Shown: piece by piece, positions 15,886 to 24,262 of the stretch | Layout: every line of letters begins with the position of its first letter | Position numbering within the stretch: position 1 is the stretch's first letter | NCBI GenBank assembly: GCA_045104975.1 | Contig: JBGCCY010000318.1 | Coordinates: forward strand, 1 to 36,532 | Source: CAJQQY01 sp045104975 | GTDB taxonomy: Bacteria > Bacteroidota > Bacteroidia > Chitinophagales > Saprospiraceae | Reading direction: 5' to 3' | Length of the DNA stretch: 36,532 nucleotides | Notes under the pieces: model-generated | The model's database searches: none | The model's input: only the letters and a program-made list of their open reading frames with translations | What the model was told of the DNA's origin: nothing | Program-made: the position numbers and the translations under genes

Positions 15886-18816
15886 ATGAAAAAACTGTTC
15901 TCCCTCCTTTTTGTATGCTTATATATTTCTACAAGTTTTGCTCAGTCTTTGACTTCGACTGAATTGCTCGACAAAAGTATTCAATACCATGATCCTAATA
16001 ATCGTTGGGATAATTTTAAGGCTACATTACAGTTTGAGCAACGGCATCCCACGCAAACAGAGCAACGCTTCCGAACAGCTATTTTTGACCGTACTAGAAA
16101 TTATTTTAAGTTGATTCAGACGACGGGTAATGAAACGCTTACTAGAGAAGCGGACGGTGAAAACTGCGTCAATTCATATAATGGGAGTACTAACATTTCA
16201 GAAGAAATTAATAAAAAGCATCGCTTTACTTGCGAGCGGGCTAAAATGTATCGGGATTATTATGGCTATCTCTATGGTCTGCCGATGAAGTTAAAAGACC
16301 CAGGAACCATTATCGATCCTACGGTGAAAGAGGAGACTTTCAATGGTCGCTCCACTTATTCTATTCGGGTAACCTATGAAAAAAATGTTGGTAAAGATAT
16401 CTGGTATTTTTATTTCGATAAAAAATCTTACGCCTTGATTGGCTATCGTTTTTTTCACGATGAATCAAAGAAGGATGGCGAGTACATTTCTTTGTATGGA
16501 GAAGAAATTATTCAAGGGATTAAAATTCCTAAAAACCGTTTTTGGTATTATAATAAAGATGATAAATTTTTGGTAGCAGATCTTTTGATGCCAGAAGCAG
16601 GAAATGCAGTTGATAAAGATTTAACGAAGGCAGATTATGATCGAGCGTTAAGTTATGGATATAATAATTTGATGAACAAAGAAATTTTCGATATCAACAT
16701 TCGACCCAATTGGTTTTCAGATAGTACTGGTTTTTGGTTTGAACAACATAGTCCTGATGGAAAAAAGTATCAACAGTTTTTAAACAAAGATTTAAAAATC
16801 ACTTCATTATTCGATCACCAAAAAGTGACGGAGGTACTGAATGAATTGGGGGAAGATAGTTTAAAGAGCAATAGTCTATCGCTTCAATCTTTGGAGTATC
16901 TCAATAAGGATACTTTGAAGTTGATGTATAAAAATAAACATTATCACCTCAGTCGAAACGATCATCAATTGCATGAAGTGGAAGCACCCAAGAGAAGTAA
17001 TCCAATGGAATCCACTTCGCCTGACGGCAAATGGAAAGCCTACACAAAGGATTATAATTTATATTTAAAATCTACCGAAACGGGACAAGAACATCAATTA
17101 AGTAACAACGGAAAGAAGCATTTTGAATACGCTAGTTATGTAGGTTGGGCAGATATCATGGAAGGAGAAAACGGAGATCGACCCGAGAAATTTTTTGTCA
17201 ATTGGTCGCCTGACTCTAAATACTTACAAGCTAATATTTGTGATTTGCGCTATGCCGATAAAATGTATTTGTTGGATTGGAGTGTGGACACTTTGTTTCG
17301 TCCTCGACTATTATCTTACTATCGAGGATCACCTGGCGATACGACGATGATCCATTACATTCCTGTTTTTTATGACATCAGCAGCAAGCAAGAAATCGCT
17401 AATACTTTACCTCGCAATACTCATATTAATAGTATCAATTTTACCTGGTCTGATGAGTCTGGAAAAATCTATGCTCAGTATCCAGATCGAGGATATCAAA
17501 AAGAACGCATTGAATTATTAGATTTAAAAAATAAGACTTCCAAAGTTTTATTGACGGAAACTAGCGAAACTAATATTGATTATTTTCCAGTTCGATATTT
17601 AGAAAAGAAAGACTTGTTTTTATTTATTTCGGAGCGAAGTGGTTGGCGACAACTGTACAGTTATCATCTTAAAAATCAAAAGATTAATCGAATTACCCAA
17701 GGCGATTTTTATATCAATGATATCAGTCGTATTGATGAAGAAAAGGGGCGAATCTATTTTATGGGGTCTGGTAAAGAGGCTAAGAATAATCCTTATCATC
17801 AGCAATTATATCGTATTGATTTGGATGGTCAAAACTTCACTTTGTTGACTCCAGAAAATCAACATCATCAAGTCAGTATTTCTAATGACGGTAATTTTTT
17901 TGTGGATAATTTTTCTACGGTAACTTCACCGACTACGACTGTTTTTAGAAGTATAGAGACTGGAGATATTTTAAGTGATATAGCTAGTGCAGATGTGAGT
18001 CGCCTATTTCAAAAAGGTTGGATGCCACCGCAACCATTTGAAGCGATTGGTAGAGATGGAAAAACAAAAATTTATGGCGCACTTTGGAAACCAAGCAATT
18101 TTGATCCTTCCAAAAAATATCCCATCATTGACCATAGTTACACAGGGCCACATACGCAAGTGTATCCTAAAACTTTTAGTAGAGGCTTAGCTAATCAAAC
18201 TTTGGCAGAGTTAGGTTTTATAGTGATCATGGTAGATGGAATGGGCAGCTCAGGGAGATCTAAATCTTTCCATAATTACTCCTACAAAAATATGGGAATG
18301 AATTTGCAAGGGCATGTCTTGGCGATCCAAGAATTAGGAAAAAGATTCAGTTGGCTGGATACTGATCGAGTAGGAATATTTGGACATTCAGCTGGAGGTT
18401 ATGATGCGGGACATGCTGTTTTACAATTCCCTGATTTTTATAAAGTGGCTGTTGCTAGTTCAGCAGATCATGATTTTAGAATGGAAAAAGCATGGTGGCC
18501 CGAAATGTATATGGGCTGGCCGGTGGACTCTACTTATCATCAAGTTTCCAATGTTACGATGGCGGGCAACTTAAAAGGTAAGTTATTGCTTGTGCATGGT
18601 GGATTGGATGATAACGTGAATCCTTCTGCTACTTTTAAATTAGCGGAGGCGCTAGTGGATGCAGATAAAGAATTTGATTTATTGATTTTACCTAGCCAAC
18701 GTCACGGATATCGAGATCAACAGCATGGAAGATATTTTACTAAAAAAAGGTGGAATTATTTTGTGGAGCACCTGTTGGAGAAAACGCCAATTTGGGAAAT
18801 AGATTGGCTAGATTGA
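15886..18816 (+). CDS. S9 family dipeptidyl peptidase with N-terminal DUF6503-like domain
   Basis: The 976-residue protein has a signal peptide (MKKLFSLLFVCLYISTSF, cleavage after FAQ). Residues about 25-230 match the DUF6503 pattern of Bacteroidota (ELLDKSIQYHDPNNRW, then beta strands and WYFYFDKKSYALIGYRF) and not the normal start of a peptidase. Residues about 245-700 form a propeller like DPP IV (NWFSDSTGFWFEQHSPDGKKY, EYASYVGWADI). The C-terminal alpha/beta-hydrolase has the S9 triad: Ser835 in GIFGHSAGGY, Asp908 in HGGLDDNVNPS and His940 in RHGYRD. The acidic motif that anchors the peptide N-terminus in DPP IV is not obvious; ME-GENGDRP may take its place. A periplasmic or surface aminodipeptidase-type activity is inferred. 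The fusion to DUF6503 is unusual. Confidence 0.87.
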   Translation: MKKLFSLLFVCLYISTSFAQSLTSTELLDKSIQYHDPNNRWDNFKATLQFEQRHPTQTEQRFRTAIFDRTRNYFKLIQTTGNETLTREADGENCVNSYNGSTNISEEINKKHRFTCERAKMYRDYYGYLYGLPMKLKDPGTIIDPTVKEETFNGRSTYSIRVTYEKNVGKDIWYFYFDKKSYALIGYRFFHDESKKDGEYISLYGEEIIQGIKIPKNRFWYYNKDDKFLVADLLMPEAGNAVDKDLTKADYDRALSYGYNNLMNKEIFDINIRPNWFSDSTGFWFEQHSPDGKKYQQFLNKDLKITSLFDHQKVTEVLNELGEDSLKSNSLSLQSLEYLNKDTLKLMYKNKHYHLSRNDHQLHEVEAPKRSNPMESTSPDGKWKAYTKDYNLYLKSTETGQEHQLSNNGKKHFEYASYVGWADIMEGENGDRPEKFFVNWSPDSKYLQANICDLRYADKMYLLDWSVDTLFRPRLLSYYRGSPGDTTMIHYIPVFYDISSKQEIANTLPRNTHINSINFTWSDESGKIYAQYPDRGYQKERIELLDLKNKTSKVLLTETSETNIDYFPVRYLEKKDLFLFISERSGWRQLYSYHLKNQKINRITQGDFYINDISRIDEEKGRIYFMGSGKEAKNNPYHQQLYRIDLDGQNFTLLTPENQHHQVSISNDGNFFVDNFSTVTSPTTTVFRSIETGDILSDIASADVSRLFQKGWMPPQPFEAIGRDGKTKIYGALWKPSNFDPSKKYPIIDHSYTGPHTQVYPKTFSRGLANQTLAELGFIVIMVDGMGSSGRSKSFHNYSYKNMGMNLQGHVLAIQELGKRFSWLDTDRVGIFGHSAGGYDAGHAVLQFPDFYKVAVASSADHDFRMEKAWWPEMYMGWPVDSTYHQVSNVTMAGNLKGKLLLVHGGLDDNVNPSATFKLAEALVDADKEFDLLILPSQRHGYRDQQHGRYFTKKRWNYFVEHLLEKTPIWEIDWLD

Positions 18817-18818
18817 TT

Positions 18819-18840
18819 TTGTAAATATAGTGTTATGAAA
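18819..18840. repeat. Copy of the TTGTnAnTATnnTGTTAT motif after the S9 peptidase gene
   Basis: Beginning 2 bases after the stop, this 22-base element resembles those after cysM and before the hydrolase. It is followed by AAAAAAGCCTTTCG, the left half of the terminator stems found elsewhere here, without a matching right half. Confidence 0.4.
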
Positions 18841-18885
18841 AAAAGCCTTTCGCTACAAATCCTCTGGTGACTGGTGCAGATAGTA

Positions 18886-18955
18886 ACGTAGATTTGGCTT
18901 TAGCCGAATGTGTGTTATACGTTACAGCTGTCTTCGGCTAAAGCCAAAGCTACGT
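18886..18955. repeat. Inverted repeat element (TTCGGCTAAAGCC family)
   Basis: The left arm (18886-18908) and the right arm (18933-18955) are 23 bases each and pair with one mismatch around a 24-base loop. The arms contain the smaller palindrome GGCT-TT-AGCC. It sits between the convergent peptidase and sulfatase genes, where a bidirectional terminator would be expected. It looks like a dispersed palindromic element and may also work as terminator or mRNA-end stabiliser. Confidence 0.88.
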
Positions 18956-18963
18956 GTGAGGTG

Positions 18964-20493
18964 CTATTTTTCATTTGGCCAAGCTACTTGTTTTTGAGTG
19001 GTTTGATGACTCGGCATTTGAGCATTTACTTTTTTCAAATAAGCAGTTAAATCTTCTGTAAGTTCTTTTACTTTTTCGATTCGAGTTATAGCTAAGTTTT
19101 TGGTTTCTCCAATGTCTTCAGTAATATTAAAAAGTTCGAAGTTTTCATTTTGATGATAATAAATTAATTTCCAATTACCTTTTCGGATGGCGCTAAATGC
19201 TCCGATGCCAGGACCAGTTGGGCCCCACTCGTTTGGATAATGCCAAAAGAGTGGTCGGTCTTGTTTCTTAGTTTTCGAATTTTTTATTTGGGAAATAAAA
19301 CTTTGTCCATCCATTTTTTGAACAGTTTTATAATCATCAATTTTTGCCATTTCTAAAATCGTTGGGAAAAAATCTTCAATGATTAGATAGTTCGAATTAA
19401 TAGAATTTGGAGTAGTAACAGTTGGCCATTTTACAATCATCGGTTCTCTTATTCCGCCTTCATGAATTGAACCTTTCCCACTAGAGAGCGGCGAATTATG
19501 AGTATGTTTTTTACCACCTCTGGCAACTGCACTCAATCCTCCATTGTCTGACATAAATAAAATGATGGTGTTGTCATCAATATTTTTTTTCTCTAAATAA
19601 TCCATCAAGTCACCTAAGCTTTTATCCATACTTTCGACCATCGAAGCATATTTCGCTTCTGTAGAATCAAGTCCCATTTGATAGTATTTTTCTACAAAAC
19701 GATCATCTGCCATGATCGGAGTATGCACTCCATACAATGACATGTACAAAAAGAAAGGCTGATTTTTTTGTACAGGTTGATTGATTGCATCAATGGCTTC
19801 AAGCGTCAACGCTTCGGTTAAAAAAATATCTTTCCCATGATATTTTTCCAAACCTGGAACTGGCCAAGGACTATTTTTAAATTTTTCTACATTGCCAAAA
19901 TTCATTTTTCCCAAATAACTTTTTGGTGCACCAGCAGCATGTCCAGCAATATTTATATCAAATCCAATATTGAGTGGATTCTCCGCTGGCGTTCCAATGG
20001 CACCAAGATGAGCTTTACCAACATGAACAGTATAGTAACCTGCTTTTTGCATTAAGCTAGGAAAAGTAGTTGCGTGTACGGCATGTTGGAGCGTTGAGTC
20101 AGGAGTTAAACCATTGATATTCCAATGCGGAAAACTTAGACTTTTATGATTGGTTTCCATGGGTTGGAGTTGATCTTTGTGTAGTGTCCAGTTGGTTACT
20201 CGATGTCGAGCTGCATTCATTCCAGTCATCAAACTTATTCGTGAAGGAGAACAAACTGGAGTAGCATAAGCTTGCGTAAACTTCATTCCTTGTGCTGCAA
20301 GTCGTTCCATATTTGGAGTGCGATATAGATTATTCCATTTAGTTTTTTTATGCCAAAAAGGGACAGAGGTATCTTGCCAACCTAGATCATCAACAAAGAA
20401 AAGGATGATGTTAGGAGGTGAGATTTGCTTTTCATTTTTACAAGCGTGAAAAAGGATGGATAAAAGGAAAAAGAATAAAATGGAATTTTTCAT
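18964..20493 (-). CDS. Sulfatase lipoprotein (Cys-type, formylglycine-dependent)
   Basis: The 509-residue protein has a lipoprotein signal peptide (lipidation at Cys18 in LFHAC). The alkaline-phosphatase-fold sulfatase domain shows the metal pair in VDDLGW (Asp35, Asp36) and the signature CSPSR with Cys81, which must be oxidised to formylglycine by a formylglycine-generating enzyme that is not in this window. Later motifs are GKAHLG, DNGG near residue 320 and the C-terminal LRKGNWKLIYY-type strand. It probably removes sulfate esters from a glycan or other substrate at the cell surface. It is divergent from an HTCS regulator with 110 bases between starts, an arrangement that suggests the regulator may control it. 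Confidence 0.9.
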   Translation of the reverse strand: MKNSILFFFLLSILFHACKNEKQISPPNIILFFVDDLGWQDTSVPFWHKKTKWNNLYRTPNMERLAAQGMKFTQAYATPVCSPSRISLMTGMNAARHRVTNWTLHKDQLQPMETNHKSLSFPHWNINGLTPDSTLQHAVHATTFPSLMQKAGYYTVHVGKAHLGAIGTPAENPLNIGFDINIAGHAAGAPKSYLGKMNFGNVEKFKNSPWPVPGLEKYHGKDIFLTEALTLEAIDAINQPVQKNQPFFLYMSLYGVHTPIMADDRFVEKYYQMGLDSTEAKYASMVESMDKSLGDLMDYLEKKNIDDNTIILFMSDNGGLSAVARGGKKHTHNSPLSSGKGSIHEGGIREPMIVKWPTVTTPNSINSNYLIIEDFFPTILEMAKIDDYKTVQKMDGQSFISQIKNSKTKKQDRPLFWHYPNEWGPTGPGIGAFSAIRKGNWKLIYYHQNENFELFNITEDIGETKNLAITRIEKVKELTEDLTAYLKKVNAQMPSHQTTQKQVAWPNEK

Positions 20494-20515
20494 AAGTGAA
20501 AAATAAATATTTTTA

Positions 20516-20544
20516 TTGGAAGTTTCGGGAGTATACTACTTTTG
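20516..20544 (+). promoter_or_regulatory. Probable promoter of the HTCS gene
   Basis: TTGG at 20516-20519 and TACTTTTG at 20537-20544 fit a degenerate -33 and an exact -7 TAnnTTTG element with 17 bases between. The -7 element ends 59 bases before the start codon at 20604. Confidence 0.45.
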
Positions 20545-20603
20545 CTTCCCAATTTTTCTTTAATTTGCCTTATTTTTAAGTAGAATTAATTGCCCCAAAA
20601 ATA

Positions 20604-23504
20604 ATGAAGAGAAAATACTCTATCTATCTATTAGGATTGATGTCCATACTCTTCCTTTTCACTTGTAAAGAAGAAAAGAAAATTCTTCCTGCACCCAATC
20701 CAACCTCTTCAATTTTTGTTTTAAAAAATACTCCATCTGATTATCAACTTCGACCATTCGTTCAAATTTTAGAAGAACCTATTGGTACAAAATATACCAT
20801 TCAAGATATTACTCAACCCGCTGTTCAAGCTCAATTTCAAGCCTATCCAAATCATACCTTAGACCTCCACAATTATCAATATTATTGGGGCAAAGTGCAA
20901 ATCGAAAATAGCCTAAATAATGCAGAAGAATATACAGAATGGATTGCGTCTTTCTCTGCTTCATGGACGGATATGGATATCTTTATAAAAAGTAAAGATG
21001 GCACTTGGAAGCAAGAACGAAACGGTACATTTACCCCAGACCATATTAAAAAATTTGCGCCTACCGCTTTGGGTAATTTAGTTAAAATTTCTTTACCGAC
21101 TGAGGAAGTAGTGACGATTTATTTTCGAGGTATTAGCGAGCGAACTGCGGTTAATCCTTCATTTTATCTTCGATTAATTCACATCGATACTTATTATAGT
21201 AAGTTGTTACAAACTAAAGTAAGCGAAGCTATTTTTATGGGTTTCGTACTGATGATGTTTTTGTACAATTTGATTCTTTACTTTTTTGGGCGAGATCGGA
21301 GTTTTATTTATTATTCGCTTTACATGTTAACGATTGCGATATATGCTGGTTTTATGTCTGAAGATTTGTCGGATTGGTTGGAGCCTACATTGTATCCAAA
21401 TCATCCAGAATATTTGTACTTCGGAAAACTGGCGATTTATGCTTCGATGATGTACTACCTTGCTTTTATCTGTAGTTTTTTGGATCTGGAACAACTCTTA
21501 CCAAAATGGAATCGCTATTTTAAAATACTGATATGGTTAGGCTTTCCCTTGATTATCGCTGATGCCATAGCATTGTATATTTCTAATTTTAATGTGGTGC
21601 TCACCGATTATATTACGGTACCTTATATTATTTTAGTTTTAATGTCTTGTTTCCTATTTATCCGACCATTATACAAAACCAAAGATAAAAAAGGTTATTT
21701 CATTATTGCAGGTATTACTGCGGTTGGGGTAGGGGCTTTTTTAACGGTGATTAATAGAATTGCCGCTCCTTCTTTTTCAATTTTTTATTTGCAGGCTGGG
21801 ACGATTGTAGAAATTATTATTTTCTCACTAGGGTTGGCTTATCGTCAAAGGCAGCAAAAGGAAGCCAAACAACAAGCAGATTTTGAATTGAAAGAAAGCC
21901 AAATGATGCAAGAGCAAAAGCAGTTGGAAGCTGACCGACTGACAGAATTGGATAATTTTAAAACTCGTTTTTATACCAATATTACTCACGAATTTCGTAC
22001 GCCGCTGACCGTTATTATGGGGATGAGTGACAACATTAAAAACCACTCACAAGAAAAGAAACTGATTCAACGGAATAGTAAAAATTTACTTCGACTCATC
22101 AATCAACTGCTGGATTTATCGAAATTAGAATCAGGAAAGTTAAACTTAAATCTAGTTCATCAAGACCTCATCGTTTATTTGCAATATTTGACCGAATCAT
22201 TTTATTCGACTGCGATGGCAAAGAATATCCGACTAGTTTTTCACTCGGAAGAAAAAGAAGTCATGATGGATTACGATGAGGAGAAGATTCAGCAAATCGT
22301 TTATAATTTATTGTCGAATGCTTTGAAATTTACACCCGATACTGGAAAGATTATTTTTCATGCGAGCAGAATGGAAGAAGATGGACTACCTCTTTTAAAG
22401 CTAAAAGTAAAAGATAATGGCATCGGGATGCTTCCCGAAAATGTTGACCGAATCTTTGACCGATTTTATCAGGGGAATCGTACGGACACAAATCCATCTG
22501 AAGGAACAGGAATTGGTTTGTCTTTGACCAAAGAATTGGTTGAGTTGATGGAAGGGCGTATCGAAGTGGAAAGTCAAATCGGTGAAGGAACAGAATTCAC
22601 TTTGTACCTTCCAATTAAATCAGCACATGTAAATTCTACTGTTTTATCAAAAGATGAAAAGTCACTAGTTCAAAATGATCAATCGAATTTGGTTGCTCCT
22701 GTCGAATCGCAAAATGAGGAAAATGAAGAAGCGGAAACACTTTCAGTAGCGGCTTTTCCAGACTTATTAATCATCGAAGATAACCCAGATATTATTATTT
22801 ATATCAAGTCAATTTTAAAAAATAACTACAATATCCAAACTGCTAAAAATGGAAACTTGGGGATCGAAAAAGCTTTGGATTTGATTCCTGACATTATCAT
22901 TAGTGATGTGATGATGCCTGAGAAAAATGGCTATGAAGTGTGCGATATTTTAAAACAAGATGAAAGAACGAGTCATATTCCCATTATTTTATTGACTGCA
23001 AAATCTAATCAGTCTGATAAAATTGATGGTTTAAAACATGGTGCAGATGCTTACCTCACCAAGCCTTTTGATAAAGAAGAATTACTGATTCGATTAAAAA
23101 AACTAGTGGACATTCGCCAACAATTACAATTGCGCTATGGCAATAATCCCAATGCTAAAACTACCTCTGATCCAGTCGATTCAATTGAAGATATATTTTT
23201 GCAAAAACTCCATGAACAAATTCAAATCCATCTCAGCGATGCCCAATTTGGCGTTCCTCAATTAGCTGAAACTATCGACCTCAGCCAAATGCAACTTTAC
23301 CGAAAACTCAAAGCCTTGACCGGCAAAACACCGTCTCAATTTATTCGTTCTTATCGCTTACAGCAAGCATTAGACTTGCTCCAAACAGGCAATTTAAATG
23401 TCTCTGAAGTGGCTTATGATGTTGGATTTTCTGATCCAAGTTATTTTTCCAGAATGTTTCATAAAGAATTTGGAAAAAATCCTAGCCATTTTTTAAATAA
23501 CTGA
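20604..23504 (+). CDS. Hybrid two-component system regulator with 7TM sensor (HTCS)
   Basis: The 966-residue protein joins sensing and gene control in one chain. The N-terminus has a lipoprotein-like signal (LFLFTC, Cys21) followed by a 7TMR-DISMED2-like extracytoplasmic domain (about 45-180) and seven membrane spans (about 200-410). A coiled coil leads into a histidine kinase with His462 in NITHEFRTPLTV, an N box near NLLSNALKF and glycine-rich DNGIGM and GTGIGLSL. The receiver domain carries Asp768 in IIISDVMMPEKNGYEV. An AraC-type DNA-binding domain ends the protein (about 860-966). Most HTCS in Bacteroidota carry a large periplasmic propeller; a 7TM-DISM sensor is less common. It is divergent from the sulfatase and followed by two direct repeats that could be its operators. 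Confidence 0.92.
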   Translation: MKRKYSIYLLGLMSILFLFTCKEEKKILPAPNPTSSIFVLKNTPSDYQLRPFVQILEEPIGTKYTIQDITQPAVQAQFQAYPNHTLDLHNYQYYWGKVQIENSLNNAEEYTEWIASFSASWTDMDIFIKSKDGTWKQERNGTFTPDHIKKFAPTALGNLVKISLPTEEVVTIYFRGISERTAVNPSFYLRLIHIDTYYSKLLQTKVSEAIFMGFVLMMFLYNLILYFFGRDRSFIYYSLYMLTIAIYAGFMSEDLSDWLEPTLYPNHPEYLYFGKLAIYASMMYYLAFICSFLDLEQLLPKWNRYFKILIWLGFPLIIADAIALYISNFNVVLTDYITVPYIILVLMSCFLFIRPLYKTKDKKGYFIIAGITAVGVGAFLTVINRIAAPSFSIFYLQAGTIVEIIIFSLGLAYRQRQQKEAKQQADFELKESQMMQEQKQLEADRLTELDNFKTRFYTNITHEFRTPLTVIMGMSDNIKNHSQEKKLIQRNSKNLLRLINQLLDLSKLESGKLNLNLVHQDLIVYLQYLTESFYSTAMAKNIRLVFHSEEKEVMMDYDEEKIQQIVYNLLSNALKFTPDTGKIIFHASRMEEDGLPLLKLKVKDNGIGMLPENVDRIFDRFYQGNRTDTNPSEGTGIGLSLTKELVELMEGRIEVESQIGEGTEFTLYLPIKSAHVNSTVLSKDEKSLVQNDQSNLVAPVESQNEENEEAETLSVAAFPDLLIIEDNPDIIIYIKSILKNNYNIQTAKNGNLGIEKALDLIPDIIISDVMMPEKNGYEVCDILKQDERTSHIPIILLTAKSNQSDKIDGLKHGADAYLTKPFDKEELLIRLKKLVDIRQQLQLRYGNNPNAKTTSDPVDSIEDIFLQKLHEQIQIHLSDAQFGVPQLAETIDLSQMQLYRKLKALTGKTPSQFIRSYRLQQALDLLQTGNLNVSEVAYDVGFSDPSYFSRMFHKEFGKNPSHFLNN

Positions 23505-23531
23505 TAATCAGTTGTTTAGCACTTATTTTAC

Positions 23532-23600
23532 TAGCCTTTGTAAAATATATTCAAGTCTTTTCTCTCCTTTTGTCAAAAAAATCCTAGCCGTTGTAAAATA
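23532..23600. promoter_or_regulatory. Two 16-bp direct repeats spaced 53 bp, possible operator
   Basis: TAGCCTTTGTAAAATA at 23532-23547 and TAGCCGTTGTAAAATA at 23585-23600 match at 15 of 16 positions. Start-to-start distance is 53 bases, about five helical turns, so both face the same side of the DNA. They lie just downstream of the HTCS gene and upstream of the small secreted protein gene at 23772. AraC-type regulators commonly bind direct repeats, so they are candidate HTCS sites, but binding is inference. Confidence 0.45.
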
Positions 23601-23771
23601 CGTGAAAGCCATTTCTGGGTTTTGCCCGCATCTTTATATCATCAAATATATTTAGTTTTTTTACTCCCATCCAACCTAACATTTTTCAGAAAAAATAAAT
23701 TGACTCTATAAACTAAAAAGCTAATTTTTTTAAACCCCGTGTGTTACAAGCACTTTAAAAAAATCAAAATT

Positions 23772-24243
23772 ATGAAAAATTTAGTAATCATTTTAGTCTC
23801 ATTATTTCCCTTTATCGGTTTTAGTCAACAAACTTCAAATGAAGAAATTCGGCCTAATTCTAAAATTTATTTCGAATCTGGTATTGAGTCATTTTCTAAA
23901 AAATATGATGATAAACAACCAACCGAAATTGGAGCAATTATCACAACAGTTGAAGTTGAAAATCTACAAAAAAGTCATTTTGAATTGTATGATGATGAAT
24001 GTAGAACCACGCGTAGAAATGATCAGCAAACTGCACCTTTAAAAACAACTGTTGAAAATTCTTTCACCATTCGTGTTTACGAAAGTGCTAAAATTTACCA
24101 CGAGATAAAAGTACCAACGAACTCCAAAAAAAGACTTTATACAATTCATCACCAACATCGATAAGTCGGATATTTCTAAAAACTATATTCTTTTCGATAC
24201 CTATTCAACTCAGAGCCAAAAATTAAATAATAATATTTTATAA
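23772..24243 (+). pseudogene. Small exported protein with a frameshift at an A7 run
   Basis: The start at 23772 opens onto a signal peptide (MKNLVIILVSLFPFIGF, cleavage before SQQT), better than an upstream in-frame alternative at 23739. The frame reads through to a stop at 24164 after TNSKKRLYTIHHQHR. Dropping one A from the A7 run at 24126-24132 gives TNSKKDFIQFITNIDKSD and continues to a stop at 24243, a much more protein-like end with about 156 residues in total. This points to a single-base insertion, a sequencing error, or slippage at the A run. The protein family was not recognised; it is beta-rich and has one Cys. It may be the first gene under control of the direct repeats upstream. 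Confidence 0.6.
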
Positions 24244-24262
24244 CTCCAAAAAAAATTAGAAA

